Positions 1 through 11,754 of a stretch of 37,021 nt of DNA are shown here, piece by piece. The DNA is taken from positions 1 to 37,021 of the forward strand of contig CAUDNR010004613.1 in the NCBI GenBank assembly GCA_958430865.1, read 5' to 3'. The notes beneath the pieces were generated by a model. It worked only from the letters and a program-made list of their open reading frames with translations, did not search any database and was not told the DNA's origin. The number at the start of each line of letters is the position of its first letter. Within the stretch, counting starts at the first letter, position 1. A program made the translations under genes and the position numbers. Origin of the DNA: Entrophospora sp. SA101 (Eukaryota; Glomeromycota; Glomeromycetes; Entrophosporales; Entrophosporaceae).

Positions 1-932
1 TAAAACCTATATAAAAAATATATATACACTCTCTGGACAAAAGTTTCGGTCACCACAAAACAATTAATTACGCAAAAACGTACATAATAAAACACAAATA
101 AATTTCATCAAATTGTGACTAAAGTTCTCAAGAATATGTATGCAAAAATTTCAAATTTTTGTAATGTTTTAAAAAGTTCGACCAAAAATCTTCTGAAAAA
201 TCGTAGTTTGCCAAAAAAAAACCCAGTTTCTCAGAAACTTACATGTTAACCACACTTGAAATCGTGATATATGTAAGATTAGATCTGAAAAAGCACGTCA
301 TATGTTTTTTATACAAATTTTTTTGTTTGCTATTTTAAAAAATTGTTTTTAAAATTTTTGAAATTTTGCTAAAATTAAAAAATGTCAAAGCAAAAATCGA
401 CAAAAATTGGATTGAAACAAATAAAGTAGAAATTTTAAAAAATTGGCCAAGTCAATCTCCAATAGAATATCTGTGGAATCAATTAGAAATTCGTATTCGG
501 GAATGTCCAAATAAATTTAAAAATAATATTGAACTTGAGACCGCTTTACATGAAGAATGGAATCAAATTCCTAAAATGTTTATATGAATATGATAGAAAA
601 TATGCCGAGAATAATAGAAGCTGTTATATCCAATAATGGGTGGCCAACAAAGTATTGACTTGCATACAAATAAGTAAAATTTCTGTATATAGGATATTCC
701 TTTTTTTTTTGAGAAGTGGTATAAATACTTGCAAAATAAAATCAAATTTTGGTGATCATTTCCAAAAAATAATTTTTGGTCGAATTTTTGCATACATATT
801 CTTGAGAACTTTAGTCACAATTTGATGAAATTTATTTGTGTTTTATTATGTACGCTTTTGCGTAATTAATTGTTTTGTGGTGACCGAAACTTTTGTCCAG
901 AGAGTGTATATATATTTTTTATATAGGTTTTA
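1..932. mobile_element. Tc1/mariner-like element, internally deleted, with ~150-bp terminal inverted repeats
   Basis: Positions 1-150 and 783-932 are inverted copies of each other. Along the whole arm I see only one mismatch, near position 89 (acgcaaaaacg against acgcaaaagcg). The Tc1-like terminus CACTCTCTGGACAAAAGT begins near 28, but the mirrored sequence continues outward to base 1, so the arm may extend beyond the window. Inside, only the C-terminal part of a Tc1-type transposase is recognisable (366-655). The helix-turn-helix and the first two catalytic Asp regions are missing. The near-identical arms and the missing transposase indicate a fairly young non-autonomous derivative. Confidence 0.85.
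366..655 (+). pseudogene. Tc1-type transposase, C-terminal remnant
   Basis: One frame reads NWPSQSPIEYLWNQLEIRIR, which matches the conserved DWPSQSPDLNPIENLWxxLK block holding the third catalytic acid of Tc1 transposases. It stops at 585-587. A second frame then continues with NMIENMPRIIEAVISNNG followed by WPTKY and a stop, which is the usual C-terminal end of this family (SMPRRI..A.I...G.PTKY). A frameshift therefore separates the two parts, and nothing N-terminal remains. It cannot encode an active enzyme. Confidence 0.8.
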
Positions 933-1929
933 TACCCGGAATCCGTAGCTTCTCCAAAGTGAACTATTTATTTTAATATAATGAAAGAAAAGTTTTTTGC
1001 ATTTTTTTAAAGATCTAGTTTCTATTTACAAAATCGCATGATTTCATGTGACCTTGCATAATGAAAGGACAAAACTTTATAATATGTGACTTTTGTCACT
1101 CGATACATTTTTTAATTTTATTAATGACGATTTTATTAATGGATTTCTATCGTTGATCGGAATTAACTTTGAAAACATCCGATACATGTTTAATTTTTTA
1201 GAAGCATCAACACAATCACATGTAACTTCTAATCGTAAAAAATAATTGTGTTTTATTATCTAATATAGCTTGATTATTGTAAAACTAATACTAAATATAA
1301 GATAAGGTGAAAATACTAAATGCAGAAATATAAAATCGCTTTTCAAATATTCACGATAATATATAAGATAATAAAAAAGATGAGATTAAAAAAAGAGTAA
1401 TAATAATCATATCCTTCCCAATTACATAATGTCACCGATTAAAATTTGGGAGAGCGTGTTTTAATTGGTGATAACAATTATTTTTGTTTTGTGTGGATCA
1501 AAGTGAATATGGGATCAACGGATTGATTTTGGTATTAGTGTATAATTTTGTTTTAAAATAGTTTGTTTATATAAAATATTATTATTTTGTTTATTTAGTC
1601 GAAACTAATTAACTTATGAAGAAGTTATTTTTACAGTAGGTCGAAATTGAGTTCTTTATATACAATTCAATTAATTAGAAATTCTAATATCTCAAAATTG
1701 AGACGATATTTGAAAATTGCGCTGATATCTCAAAATTGCGTGGATATCACACAATATTGAAATATTGGAAAGACGATTCTTTCTTAAATAAGTTAAATAA
1801 ATTACGACGTTATACAAATAATTAGTAAAATAAAGAAAGTAGATGTAATACAGATAAAACAATACTAATACTAATACTAAATAAAATAAGGTTATAAAAT
1901 AAAATAAAAATTAAGAATTTCGGACTTAG
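933..1929. other. Intergenic, AT-rich, no gene seen
   Basis: I see no open frame of useful length and no splice-consistent exon chain. The stretch has short AT repeats and isolated phrases such as repeated 'ctcaaaattg' near 1691-1735. Confidence 0.5.
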
Positions 1930-2599
1930 TTAATTTCGGCCAAAAGAGCGTCCAAATCTAATTCTGGTAACAATAACATGACATTCCGAGATTTCGAACA
2001 CGCCTTTCCTGGTAGCATGCACCAAATAAACTATTCCTAGAGTGACATTTGCCCCTTGAAAATATGTCTGATTTAGATGCTCAAGAATTTCTTGTGCAAT
2101 TTGATGTTTTTGAATGATATTAGCGTCACGATTGAGTCTGAGTGAATTCTTGCATTCAAATTTCCATTATAATCCGAGACATATGTATGAAAAGGGGTAA
2201 CCTCGACAAATCTCTGATCTAAAAAAAAAAACAAAAATTAGAAAAACATTTAAAAACATAACATGTTAACTATTTCCGAGACATACGATTAGTTATTGTG
2301 ACTTTTAAAATTCCTCGTTGTTGTAAATTGTTTTCGCTCTATTCAATAATTAATATAAAGGATTGAGAAAATCGTCATCTTCAGTTTGGATATTATTTTT
2401 TTTTACTTTCTTCTTTAGCAGTTCTAAAGATTTTAACAATATTTTTTTGAGTCTCGAAATTAAATTTATTCAAAGACTTGGGTATTTTTTCGCCAAAGGT
2501 TTTCTCAAAAAACATTATACCTAAAGTATATATATGTATATAGAGACATAAAAGACCAAGTGTTGCTAAAATCTTTTGTTTTTGGTATGACAGTTTCAC
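1930..2599 (-). pseudogene. Decayed protein-coding remnant, unknown family
   Basis: A minus-strand frame ends at the stop at 1930-1932 and is open back to about 2166. It has protein-like composition (HQIAQEILEHLNQTYFQGA, then VTLGIVYLVHATRKGVFEIS). Upstream a different frame starts right after a good acceptor (pyrimidine run plus AG near 2221) and reads RFVEVTPFHTYVSDYNGNLN, so a frameshift near 2130 seems to split one ancestral exon. Further upstream the frame at 2393-2560 (FFEKTFGEKIPKSLNKFNFE) may be another exon. I do not recognise the protein. Frame breaks and the lack of a clear start suggest a pseudogene, though a real small gene with unusual splicing is possible. Confidence 0.35.
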
Positions 2600-2904
2600 A
2601 AATAATTACCTTATATAGTAAAGTTATTAGGTAATTATTAATTTACATCAATGAAAAAATCAAAGTAAAAATAGGAATATTTAGGTGATTTTATTTTAAA
2701 TATATATAGATATATATATATGAATAAGTTATATAATTAATAAATAGATGTGTATATCACATATCTTTAAATAAGTTATGCATTATTAATTTGATGCGTT
2801 TCTTCTTGAACTGTCCCATAATAATTTATAATGCAAAGCAAACTCAGTAACACATATGCCTTCAGGCCTGTAGAAATACTTGATTCATTTTTGTAATATG
2901 ACAT

Positions 2905-3418
2905 TTACAGCTCGAACCTTTTTCGCAATTTCTCTTGCACGTTCAACCTTCTTGATAGCATTCTGTTATAAAGATGTGAATTTCGACCTTCTTTATATTT
3001 ACGTTCAGATTTAGGCTTTTGTATAATTTCTAAATATTTTTCATATCTTATTTTACAATATTTATTTCCAGTACATTGAGTAGACCGGTGTTTTTTGATT
3101 CCACTATGATAAATATTTATTGTATTAATATTTTTACCTATATATACTAATCTATCACATTATAAACAGATAGCAATACCAAATTCAGGTGTAAATGAAC
3201 TACCATCTAAACATATTTTTTTTTTTCTTAAATGAAGAAATTTTTTACTACTACGTGGTAGAAGATTATTATCCTTGAAATATTGTAAGCGAGGCCAAAT
3301 TCGTTCTTTCCACTCTTCATCTTTACGAAGTTGAGTCATATCACAATATTCTCACCATAGTTCATAATTAGTGTCATAACTATTATCGAATTCAATTTTT
3401 GTATATATAAAAATAAGC
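2905..3418 (-). pseudogene. Decayed zinc-finger-like protein with two in-frame stops
   Basis: One minus-strand frame is protein-like for about 170 codons, interrupted only by a TGA (after YDTNYELW) and a TAA (inside a Cys-x2-Cys pair, ICL-stop-CDRL). It contains MTQLRKDEEWKERIWPRLQY, a CxxC, and then YHSGIKKHRSTQC, so a C-x2-C...H-x5-H-x4-C arrangement like a zinc knuckle or BED-type finger can be read. The end is basic (RMLSRRLNVQEKLRKRFEL). I cannot name the family. Two point stops and no indels imply a fairly recent loss. The stop at the second Cys position would block full-length translation under the standard code. Confidence 0.4.
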
Positions 3419-4322
3419 TGAAAAAATAGACAAAAGCTTTTGAATATGATGTGTGTGTATATTAAGAATCCTCAGAATCCACGCAAGCTTACTTACCAGA
3501 TTTTTTTTACATATAGGAGAATTATTGACCTAAAATCTCTTTTTTTTCCTATAATTTTTACAATAAACGTCAGATCACATGCCATGTTTATATAAAGAAT
3601 ATCCAGAAAACCAGTTGGCGTCATGTTGGTAATGACCCAGAATTGGTTGGATGTGCAAATCTCATCACTAAATGTGTACCAGAATTATCATTATTATGAA
3701 ATTAATTTGTTAATAACAAATTTGCATGCCTTTATCTAGGCCTTTATCATGATTATTTAATCTTAGTTCAGTATGGAAATGTAAGCATAAGAAACTCCAA
3801 ATAAATGTTTTTCAAATTCATTATATTATTTACAATGATGGTTGTTGATTTTGATCATTAAAATCATTCGAAATTAAAAATAGCATACAATTCGCTCTCT
3901 TTACAATAGCTTAGGAAAAAAAATAATCCGTTATAGACGGTAATAATTTATATATTTATATGGACATATAAATTGGACAGGACATTTGGAATTTGGTAGT
4001 TGGAATTCTCAGAGCAAGATTCATCATAGAAATATCCGTTATAGAGAGAATGAACTGTATATGAGTGAGTACCCATAGAATTGGCAAGAAATTTACTTGT
4101 AGTAAATTTTATTTCCAATGATATTATTTTTATTTTATTCAGATTCTATTTTTAGATTAAAATTATTTAATAGCATCTTTGGAATATTTTAAAGGAATAA
4201 AAATTATTATAAGTTGAACTGTTAATATATCACAACAATAATGCTATATGTTAATTGAAAAATAACGTCATTGACATTGTTTAATCCTGGGTAAAGGTTA
4301 AAAATACACATTGTATAATTAT
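3419..4322. other. Intergenic, no gene seen
   Basis: No frame or motif that I can support lies between the zinc-finger-like remnant and the second Tc1-like element. The stretch is AT-rich. Confidence 0.4.
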
Positions 4323-5073
4323 ATACACTCCCTAGACAAAAGTATCCGGACACCTGTTTTTACTAATTATACAAAAACGCACACATAAAATTTTATCAAT
4401 ATTTGATGAATATGCATGTAAATTTTGATACTCTTAAATCTAGAAAGATTTTAATTAAAAAAATTTGAAATTCGACGAAAATTATGACCAACAAACAAAT
4501 ATTTTATTCAATTTATAAATTTATAAACAAATAAAAAAAAAAATGATATTAATATCGAGTTGGCCATTCATCGCTAGAAATGCATGCCTCAATCCTTCCA
4601 GTTATGCTTTCTATTAATTTGTAGCAAGTTTCGTATGGAGTTCTTGACCGCACTTCTTGTGAAGCAGCTTCCAATTCGTTGGCATTTTTTGTGTTCGCTT
4701 ATCTAATCGCCTCCCTAGTTCATTCCAAAGTTGTTCATGAATGCCCAAAGTTTTTCCTCTTCATTTTTTGGCATTTTTACGTTTTTAAAGGTTAAAAAAA
4801 ATATTGTCAATCTTGATTTTTATAAATGCGATTTTAATTACTAATGTTTTTAATTTTATTATAAATTATTTATGCTAGCGAGAAACAAAAAAATATTATT
4901 GCGATTTTCGTCGAATTTCGGATTCTTTTAATTAAAATGTTCTAAAAACATCAAAATTTACATATATATTTACCAAACCTAAACTACATTTTGATAAAAT
5001 TTTATGTGTAGTTATTATGTGCATTTTTGTATAATTAGTAAAAATAGGTGTCCGAATACTATTACTATGACTA
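4323..5073. mobile_element. Older Tc1/mariner-like element
   Basis: The left end (CACTCCCTAGACAAAAGTAT, 4326 onward) is typical of the superfamily and resembles the ends of the element at 1-932. The block GGACACCTGTTTTTACTAAT near 4347 returns inverted near 5030-5055 (attagtaaaaataggtgtcc), as does the ACATAAAATTTTATCA block, giving imperfect inverted repeats of roughly 70 bp. The outer right end has degenerated, so its boundary is approximate. A transposase scrap lies inside on the minus strand. Confidence 0.7.
4558..4760 (-). pseudogene. Tc1-type transposase, C-terminal remnant (minus strand)
   Basis: Reading the minus strand from about 4745, one frame gives HEQLWNELGRRLDKRTQK. Another then gives KNANELEAASQEVRS followed by CYKLIESITGRIEACISSDE and WPTRY before a stop at the 4558 end. 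This is the LW.EL.RR and SM..RI.A.I......PT.Y tail of Tc1 transposases, broken by a frameshift. Only the last ~65 residues survive. Confidence 0.7.
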
Positions 5074-6196
5074 ATACTAATAAATTTTTTCGACGCATAA
5101 AATTAGCCAATCATATTTTTCATCCAGTGTCACACAAAATTACTTTTTTTTTTAGATAATTCTTATGTTTTTGTAATATATAGTATTTTAAAATTGGTAA
5201 TAAGCAATAGTCGGCACTTTTATAAAAAATCAAAAACAAGTAAAAATAACAGTAGCAATAATAATGTGAAATAATTGGAGCTAATACTAATGAAAATAAT
5301 TGTACCCAGGCTGAACTGAAAAACGTACACGTGGAAGAAGACCAAAGTTGCTACTAATTACTATTATACAGTAGCCGAGATTATTTACGGCACAGAAATT
5401 ACTATTATTATTAATACCATTTAGAAATTATTATTATTTTGTCGGAGCCAACCGTGTTTAATATTAACATTAAAAAGGAGTCCATAGTTTTTTTGTGTCT
5501 TACCTCACGACAAAATTGGTAATGATTTTCGTTAGTTAAACTTTTTTAATTCTCGATTTTTCAAGTGTATAAATGATAATAAAATTTCAAATTTCAAATG
5601 CTAAGGCTCAGCCAAATTTTTAATTTAAGAAAAAACTAGTCTATAAGTTTTGAAACTTGAACCATGAAGATATGTTTTTTGAAGCTGACTATAAGCAATT
5701 ATATAGATTATCTACACCGTATGACAATTACCGCAGCGATTTTTGAGTTCGTTTTTTCAAAAAAATTTCTTTAATTATGTAATTGATATAAAAACAAAGG
5801 AGCAGTAATATAATAATAATAATTACAAATTTGGAAAAAATCGACATAATTAATAATCACCTGATACATTATGTCTAGCATAATCCGCATTCTGATAATA
5901 TGATTGGTTATATAATAATGGTCACAATTTACGTAAATAAGGAATTTTCCTGACTGGTATCACGTAAGAAAAAAAAAAAGTTAAAGAAAAGTTCCTTCTT
6001 TCTCTTTTATTCTTCCACAAAAAAAGATAAAAAAATAAATTTTACTTCCTCAATAAAGAAGATAAAGAAGAATAATTAGTGATTATTTTTAATAAATAAA
6101 TAATATATATATAATTATTAGTTTATTTTATTAGCAAACAGTTTGTTAAATATAGATATATGTGTGTGCGTAAGTGAGAAAAAGTAAATAGTAATA
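5074..6196. other. Intergenic region upstream of the M20-fusion gene
   Basis: No coding sequence is supported. The last ~200 bases contain pyrimidine- and purine-rich runs (tctctttt, aagaagataaagaag) and AT-rich DNA expected for the promoter and 5' UTR of the gene starting at 6197. I see no clear TATA or binding-site motif. Confidence 0.4.
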
Positions 6197-9100
6197 ATGT
6201 CTCAAAAAACTTATCTTACACAACAAAAGTTTAGTAAAACTTTTCTCTATCCTAATCCCACAAATTTATATCAATATTATTGCAATGCATTTGCTTATAG
6301 TGAGCTTATCAATACATATCAAGAAACCAAGCCAGCTAAACAAAAAATCATGGAAGACGCAAACCGTAATTGGACTAATATAAAAGTTTTGGATAAAACA
6401 AAAATTTATGAAGAAATTAATCGACTTTCTAATACACCAATATCTGATACGACTTTCAAGTCTTTTATTGCAAATCAATCATCACAATCCCCGCAACAAC
6501 AATTACTACAACAGCAGCAACAAAGTAACAATAATAATAACGATTTAGTCAACTTGGCTGATTCAACACCTCAACAACATAAGATTGATTCGCAACAATC
6601 GCCATCTACACCTTCATCATCTACATCTAATTTTTCCCTTGTAGGCATGTCACCTGATCAACTTAAATTGTTTACACCAGGTGGAACCTCAAAAAATGCT
6701 GCTGCTCAACGTCAAGCTATTTTGGACATAGAATTAGCACAAAAAAAAGTTTCTGAATTTAGACAATTGATCACCATGACCACTGATGAAGAACTGGCAA
6801 AAGACCTATATACAAAGATTCAGCACGCTGAAAATAATATAATTGAAAATCAAAGAAGATTAAAAAGATTAAAAAGTGGTGCAGAGGCTCAAGAAAGATT
6901 CAGGCAAAAAAGACAAAAGCGATTATCAGATTCACCTGGCAGTGTTAGATCTGGTGCTGAATCAATTGAATTGAATAATGGGGATGGAAGTTCAATGTTT
7001 CAAGAGTCTACTGCAAGTATCGGTAAATATAAATTCATTAATCAATTAATCGATTGATTATTACAAGCATTATATATTTATATATTTATATTGAATTTTT
7101 GATATAATTGTTCAACCAGATTTAGGATATGCTTCTACAATAGAATCTGTTATTGATGAAATAAGTGAAGAGTTACGCACAATAAGTCTTGGTGTATTTA
7201 TTAAATTTTAATAATATATAAATCAAATCAAAAATCTATATAAATTTTGTATCAACAACTAAATAAAATATTTGATCAATAGATTCACGAAAAACCTGAA
7301 CTTGCGTATCAAGAAAAATTTGCACATGATACTTTGACAGATTATCTCGAGTCCAAAGGTTTTAGAGTGGTTCGTCAAGCATATGGATTAGAAACTGCTT
7401 TTCATGCTGAATATACATCACCAATAGGCCCTGGGAGAATTGTTGCAATCAATTCAGAGTTAGTTATTCAAAAGATAACGCTGTTATTAATTAGCGTTAA
7501 TATTGTAATGAAAAAAAGATTATGACTAATATATATTTCTTATTAATATATAGATACGACGCACTTCCTGGTATTGGACATGGATGTGGTCATAGTAAGT
7601 TAAGAACGATTTTTTAATAATAATATTCAATTAAAATTTTTTGTTTTTTTTTTTTATTCATTTATCACTGAAAATTTTTTATTTTTTTTTGATAGATTTA
7701 ATTGCGATATCCGGAGTTGCAGCCGCAATTGGTATTGTTATTGTTGTTGGTTTATGTCTTTTTTTTTAATGCATTTTTTAAAAAATTTTTTTTTTGATTA
7801 TTTGATAGGTGTTATGACGGTTATGAAGATGTTTCATGTACCTGGAAAAATCATACTATTGGGAACACCAGCAGAAGGTTTTTATAATAAATGATTTTTA
7901 TTTGATTATCTCTTTATAAAATAATAATTTATAATTTATAATTTAATAGAACTTCAAGCTGGAAAGATTAAATTGATTCAAGCTGGTGCATATAAGGGTA
8001 TTGATGCTAGTTTAATGGTACATCCTGCGTAAGTTTCCTTTATTATTTAAAAAAAACAAAAACAAAAATAAATAAATCTCATTCATAATCAATAATAGTA
8101 CATTTATAAATGTTTCTCTTTTAATATAATGATGATAATGATAGCCATGCTGACGCAATTTATGGAAATTATTTGGCATCTGCATCTGTGAATGTTGAAT
8201 ATTTTGGCAAAGGTGCACATGCTGCTGGTATATAATACAATTTTTTTATGTAATGATAATATAATATATATAAGAATCTTTTTAATTATAATAATATTTT
8301 TTTTTTTATTTTTTTTTTTTTCCTCCTATAATTCTTCTATTTTTTCTTTAAAAAAGGTTCTCCTTGGGAAGGTATGTTGATGACTTTATCAATATATTAT
8401 TATATGTATCTTTTTCCTATTTGAAAACAAGTCTAATATTTTATTTAGGTGCAAATGCTTTGGATGCCGTAGTTTCGGCATACAATTCTATTTCTTTGTT
8501 ACGACAACAACTTCATCCAACGAATAGGTAAAGATAGAAAAATTTTTTTAGAGGGATAAATGTTAAATATAATAATTAAATACATGTAATAAATATTTAG
8601 AGTTCACGGAATCATAACAAATGGCGGGAAAGCATTAAATGGTAGGTTTAATAGTTTTATTTTAATATCTAAATAGAAAAAAAAATATATAAACATTTTT
8701 CTGACTTTCTTTTTATAAAATTAGTGATAACTGATTATGCATCAGCCAAATTTAATATACGTGCGCCTAGCAAATCACAACTAACGCAACTTCGTTATAA
8801 GATAACTGCATGTTTTGATTCAGCAGCAACTGCTACAGCGTGCAATGTTAAATTAACTTGGGACCCTGAATATAATGGTATTTGAATAAATCAATAATAT
8901 CTTGGGGAATCAGGCTGTTAATTAAATTGTTTTTGTAATTATTATTTTAGATGTTCTGGTAAATGAACATTTAGCTGAAAGATTCGCTAGATACATGAGT
9001 GAAAGAGGAGTTCATTATAGAAGTAAACAAGATGAATTAAAAGTTACAAAATCTTCTACTGATATGGTTTGTAGAAATTATTATTGTATGCATGTATTTT

Positions 9101-9470
9101 ATTTATTTTTAATTTAAAAAAAATTTTTATTTCTAATGATTTAGGGAAATGTCAGTTACGTAGTGCCAAGTATTCATTGCGTGTAAGTAAAATCATACAT
9201 ATATATAATTTTTAAAAAAATGACCGACTAACTAAAACCAAATACATTTATCTATTTATTTAATATAGATATAATATTGGAACGCAAGCTAAACTTCATA
9301 CAGAAGAATTTGCAAATGCTGCAAAGTCTCTGGATGCTCACATTTCAACAATTCGTGCTGCGAAATGTTTATCACTAACAGCCATTGATGTTTTTGTCGA
9401 TGATAACTTGTATAAAGCAGCATTCCGAGAATTTAAATCAACTTTACAAAATTGTAATGATGATCAATAA
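6197..9470 (+). CDS. HR1-like/Gln-rich N-terminus fused to M20 peptidase (PM20D2-type amidohydrolase)
   Basis: Exons: 6197-7022, 7120-7193, 7283-7458, 7554-7594, 7696-7731, 7809-7877, 7950-8028, 8145-8227, 8357-8371, 8449-8527, 8601-8641, 8725-8877, 8951-9066, 9145-9182, 9269-9470, predicting 675 aa. Residues 1-275 (exon 1) are new to the family: a charged start, a Gln/Asn/Ser-rich linker (~95-150) and a helical block (~175-230, IELAQKKVSEFRQLI...AENNIIENQRRLKRL) resembling an HR1 Rho-binding repeat. From ~280 the protein is a full M20 enzyme: IHEKPELAYQE, metal-ligand GIGHGCGHN, catalytic GTPAEE, GKGAHAAGSPWEGANALDA of the dimerisation lid, and a C-terminal TEEFANAA helix. PM20D2 relatives hydrolyse beta-alanyl-lysine-type dipeptides, so a peptidase role is inferred. 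Exon 1 can also read through its donor to a stop at 7057, giving a 286-aa short form. No Met precedes the M20 part in frame, which argues against a separate gene. Confidence 0.82.
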
Positions 9471-9695
9471 CTATTATATGAGCTTTCGACACTTAATTTC
9501 TTTAAAAAAAATTTTTTATTAGTAGATTGAACACGTGTATCAAATTTTTTATTATGTAAAATTTATAATGTATTTTTTTTTAAGTATATATAAATTTGGG
9601 TTTTCAAAAACCACAAGAAAAATTTTTGATTTTTTGGGGATCGATTAACATTTTTATGTCACAAATTAAAAATTTTGGATGTATAGCTTTTTAAT

Positions 9696-10521
9696 ATGGC
9701 TTCTATTAGGGGCGTATTAATAGACCTTTCCGGAGTTTTACATATTGGAGATAAGGTCATGGATTCTTGATATGTATATGTACATATATATGTGTGTGTG
9801 TATATATAAAATAAAACAAATTATTCATTTTATTATTAATATTATTAATGTTATAGGCTTGTGAAGGAGCTGTGCTTGGTTTGAAAAAACTTCGTCAAAC
9901 TAGTCTTCCTGTTGAGTATATACAAATACAAATACATATATATATATATGCGAGATAGATAGATGTGATATATACATTATTGCAACAGTATATTTATAAT
10001 CAAAAAACTTCTATAGATTAGGTTTTGTACCAACACAACTACACAAAGTGTTTCAAAAGTTCATAATTTATTAAAGAATTTAGGTTTTGAAATTAATAAA
10101 GAAGAGGTAAAACTTATAATTTATTTCGAGTATGATACATTTAATCAACTTACTTACGAGCTATTATTTATAATCAATTAAAAAGATTTTCACATCTTTA
10201 GTTGCATGTCGAAATTTGGTAATTTCACGTGGTCTTAGGTATAATATTAATATGATAACAGTAGTAATAATAATAATAACGCAAGAGAAAAAGATAATAT
10301 TATCTACCTAGAAAGATTTATCGTTTATATTATAAATAGTCCATTAGTTTTTCTTGAAGATGAAGCAATTGAAGATTTCCAAGGAGTCTCAACTAATGAA
10401 CCAAACGATTCGGTAGTAATCGGTTTATCACCTTCAAGTTTTCATTACGAGAAGGTAAAAAAAAAAAGCAATAATCGATGGAGAAGAACAGTTTTTAATA
10501 AAATAATATCATTAATAAATG

Positions 10522-10564
<43 letters not shown>

Positions 10565-11359
10565 TTATTTAACAGCTTAATAAAGCATTCAAAATATTGT
10601 CAAATAATCCGAGTTCAACATTAATTGCAATTCATAAAGGAAAATATTTTCGGGATGAAAATGGTTTAAGTTTGGGTCCGGGTGCATTTGTTGAAGCATT
10701 AGAATATTCTACTCAAGCTAAACCAATTATAGTAGGAAAGGTATGATTTTGAAATATCTTTTGTTTGTTTGTTTGCTTGTTTATTTATTTATTTATTTAT
10801 TTTTATTTAGTTTTTATTTATTTTTTATTTATTTGTTTTATTTATTTGTTTGTTTGTCATTTTATTTATTATATATATATTTGTTTGTTTATTTATTTTA
10901 ATAGCCAGAAAGAAGTTTTTTTGAAATTGCTCTTAAAGACATCAACCTATTAGATAAAGCAAATCAAGTAGTGATGATTGGTGATAGCGTGGATCAAGAT
11001 TTGGGAGGAATGTATAGAATATAAATATAAATATAAATATATTTCAAATTTTAAAAGCCAAAATTTGTTTTGTTTTGTCTTTTTAACATCATAATATTAA
11101 TAATAATTAGGAGGTGCGAAGGAGCTGGGGCTTATTAGATATCTTGGTATGTTTCAATTATTTATATAAAAATAATAAATGATACTTTGATTTTTTGTCA
11201 TTAAATCAATTCGTCATTTAATTTATTTGGACAGTTAAAACTGGTAAATATAGAGAAGGTGATGAACTTAAAAACTCTATAGATGGAGTTTTTGATAATT
11301 TTGGAAAGGCTGTTGATGCGATTCTAGAAAAAAATCAACAAAATAATAAACCCATATAA
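9696..11359 (+). CDS. HAD-superfamily phosphatase, HDHD2-like
   Basis: Exons: 9696-9755, 9857-9910, 10017-10106, 10187-10239, 10340-10454, 10576-10740, 10905 to ~11004/11007, ~11111/11114-11146, 11235-11359, about 265 aa (human HDHD2 is similar in length). HAD motif I is LIDLSGVLHIGD, motif II is FCTNTTTQS, the cap contains VIGLSPSSFHYEKLNKAF and GLSLGPGAFVEALEYST, then the conserved GKPERSFFEIAL block, and motif IV MIGDSVDQDLGGAKELGL. The end is LVKTGKYREGD. It is a soluble C2-cap phosphatase; the substrate is unknown. Exon 7 has no GT donor that keeps the frame: the only way to reach the next exon is a GA..AG intron. Unspliced, the frame stops at GGMYRI (~11022), losing about 50 residues. 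Donors of exons 1 and 2 (GTCATG, GTTGAG) are also weak. Confidence 0.85.
10527..10559. repeat. (AT)n microsatellite in an intron
   Basis: An uninterrupted AT dinucleotide run lies inside intron 5 of the HAD gene. A related low-complexity TTTG/TTTA tract fills intron 6 (about 10758-10895). Both are simple repeats. Confidence 0.85.
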
Positions 11360-11754
11360 ATATTCATTTATTTATTATTATATTAACTAATATATATGCT
11401 AAATAAAAATTTTGCTACAGTAAATTAGTAACTAATAAATATTTTTTTTTAATCTATATAAATTATTTTATTGTTTATTGCTATTGTTTTAAAAAATTTA
11501 TTTTATTTTATTAAAAATCTCTATTATTATTAATATTATTAATGAATGCGTATATATGTAAATAAATGTATATGTGTGTGTGTGTGTGTATATGAATGTA
11601 TGAGTAGAAAAATTTTTTTTTGATATAATATTAACAAAATACATTCAAATAATTAAAAAAAATACTATAAAATATAAATATTAATTAGTTTACCTGAGAG
11701 AGAAATTAAATACAATTATTATAAATGTGAATTTTTAAAGAAAAATAATGTTTT
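11360..11754. other. Intergenic between convergent genes
   Basis: The HAD gene (+) and the UBAC2-like gene (-) converge here, so this is shared 3' sequence. It holds a (TG)n run at about 11573-11589 and T-rich stretches. No gene is seen. Confidence 0.6.

Noticed and set aside
563..793. Minus-strand frame of 76 codons
   Set aside because: It lies inside the Tc1-like element, partly in the inverted repeat and antisense to the transposase remnant. No protein-like motif.
10765..10953. Plus-strand Phe/Tyr-rich frame
   Set aside because: A low-complexity TTTG/TTTA intron tract of the HAD gene running into its exon 7 in the wrong frame.
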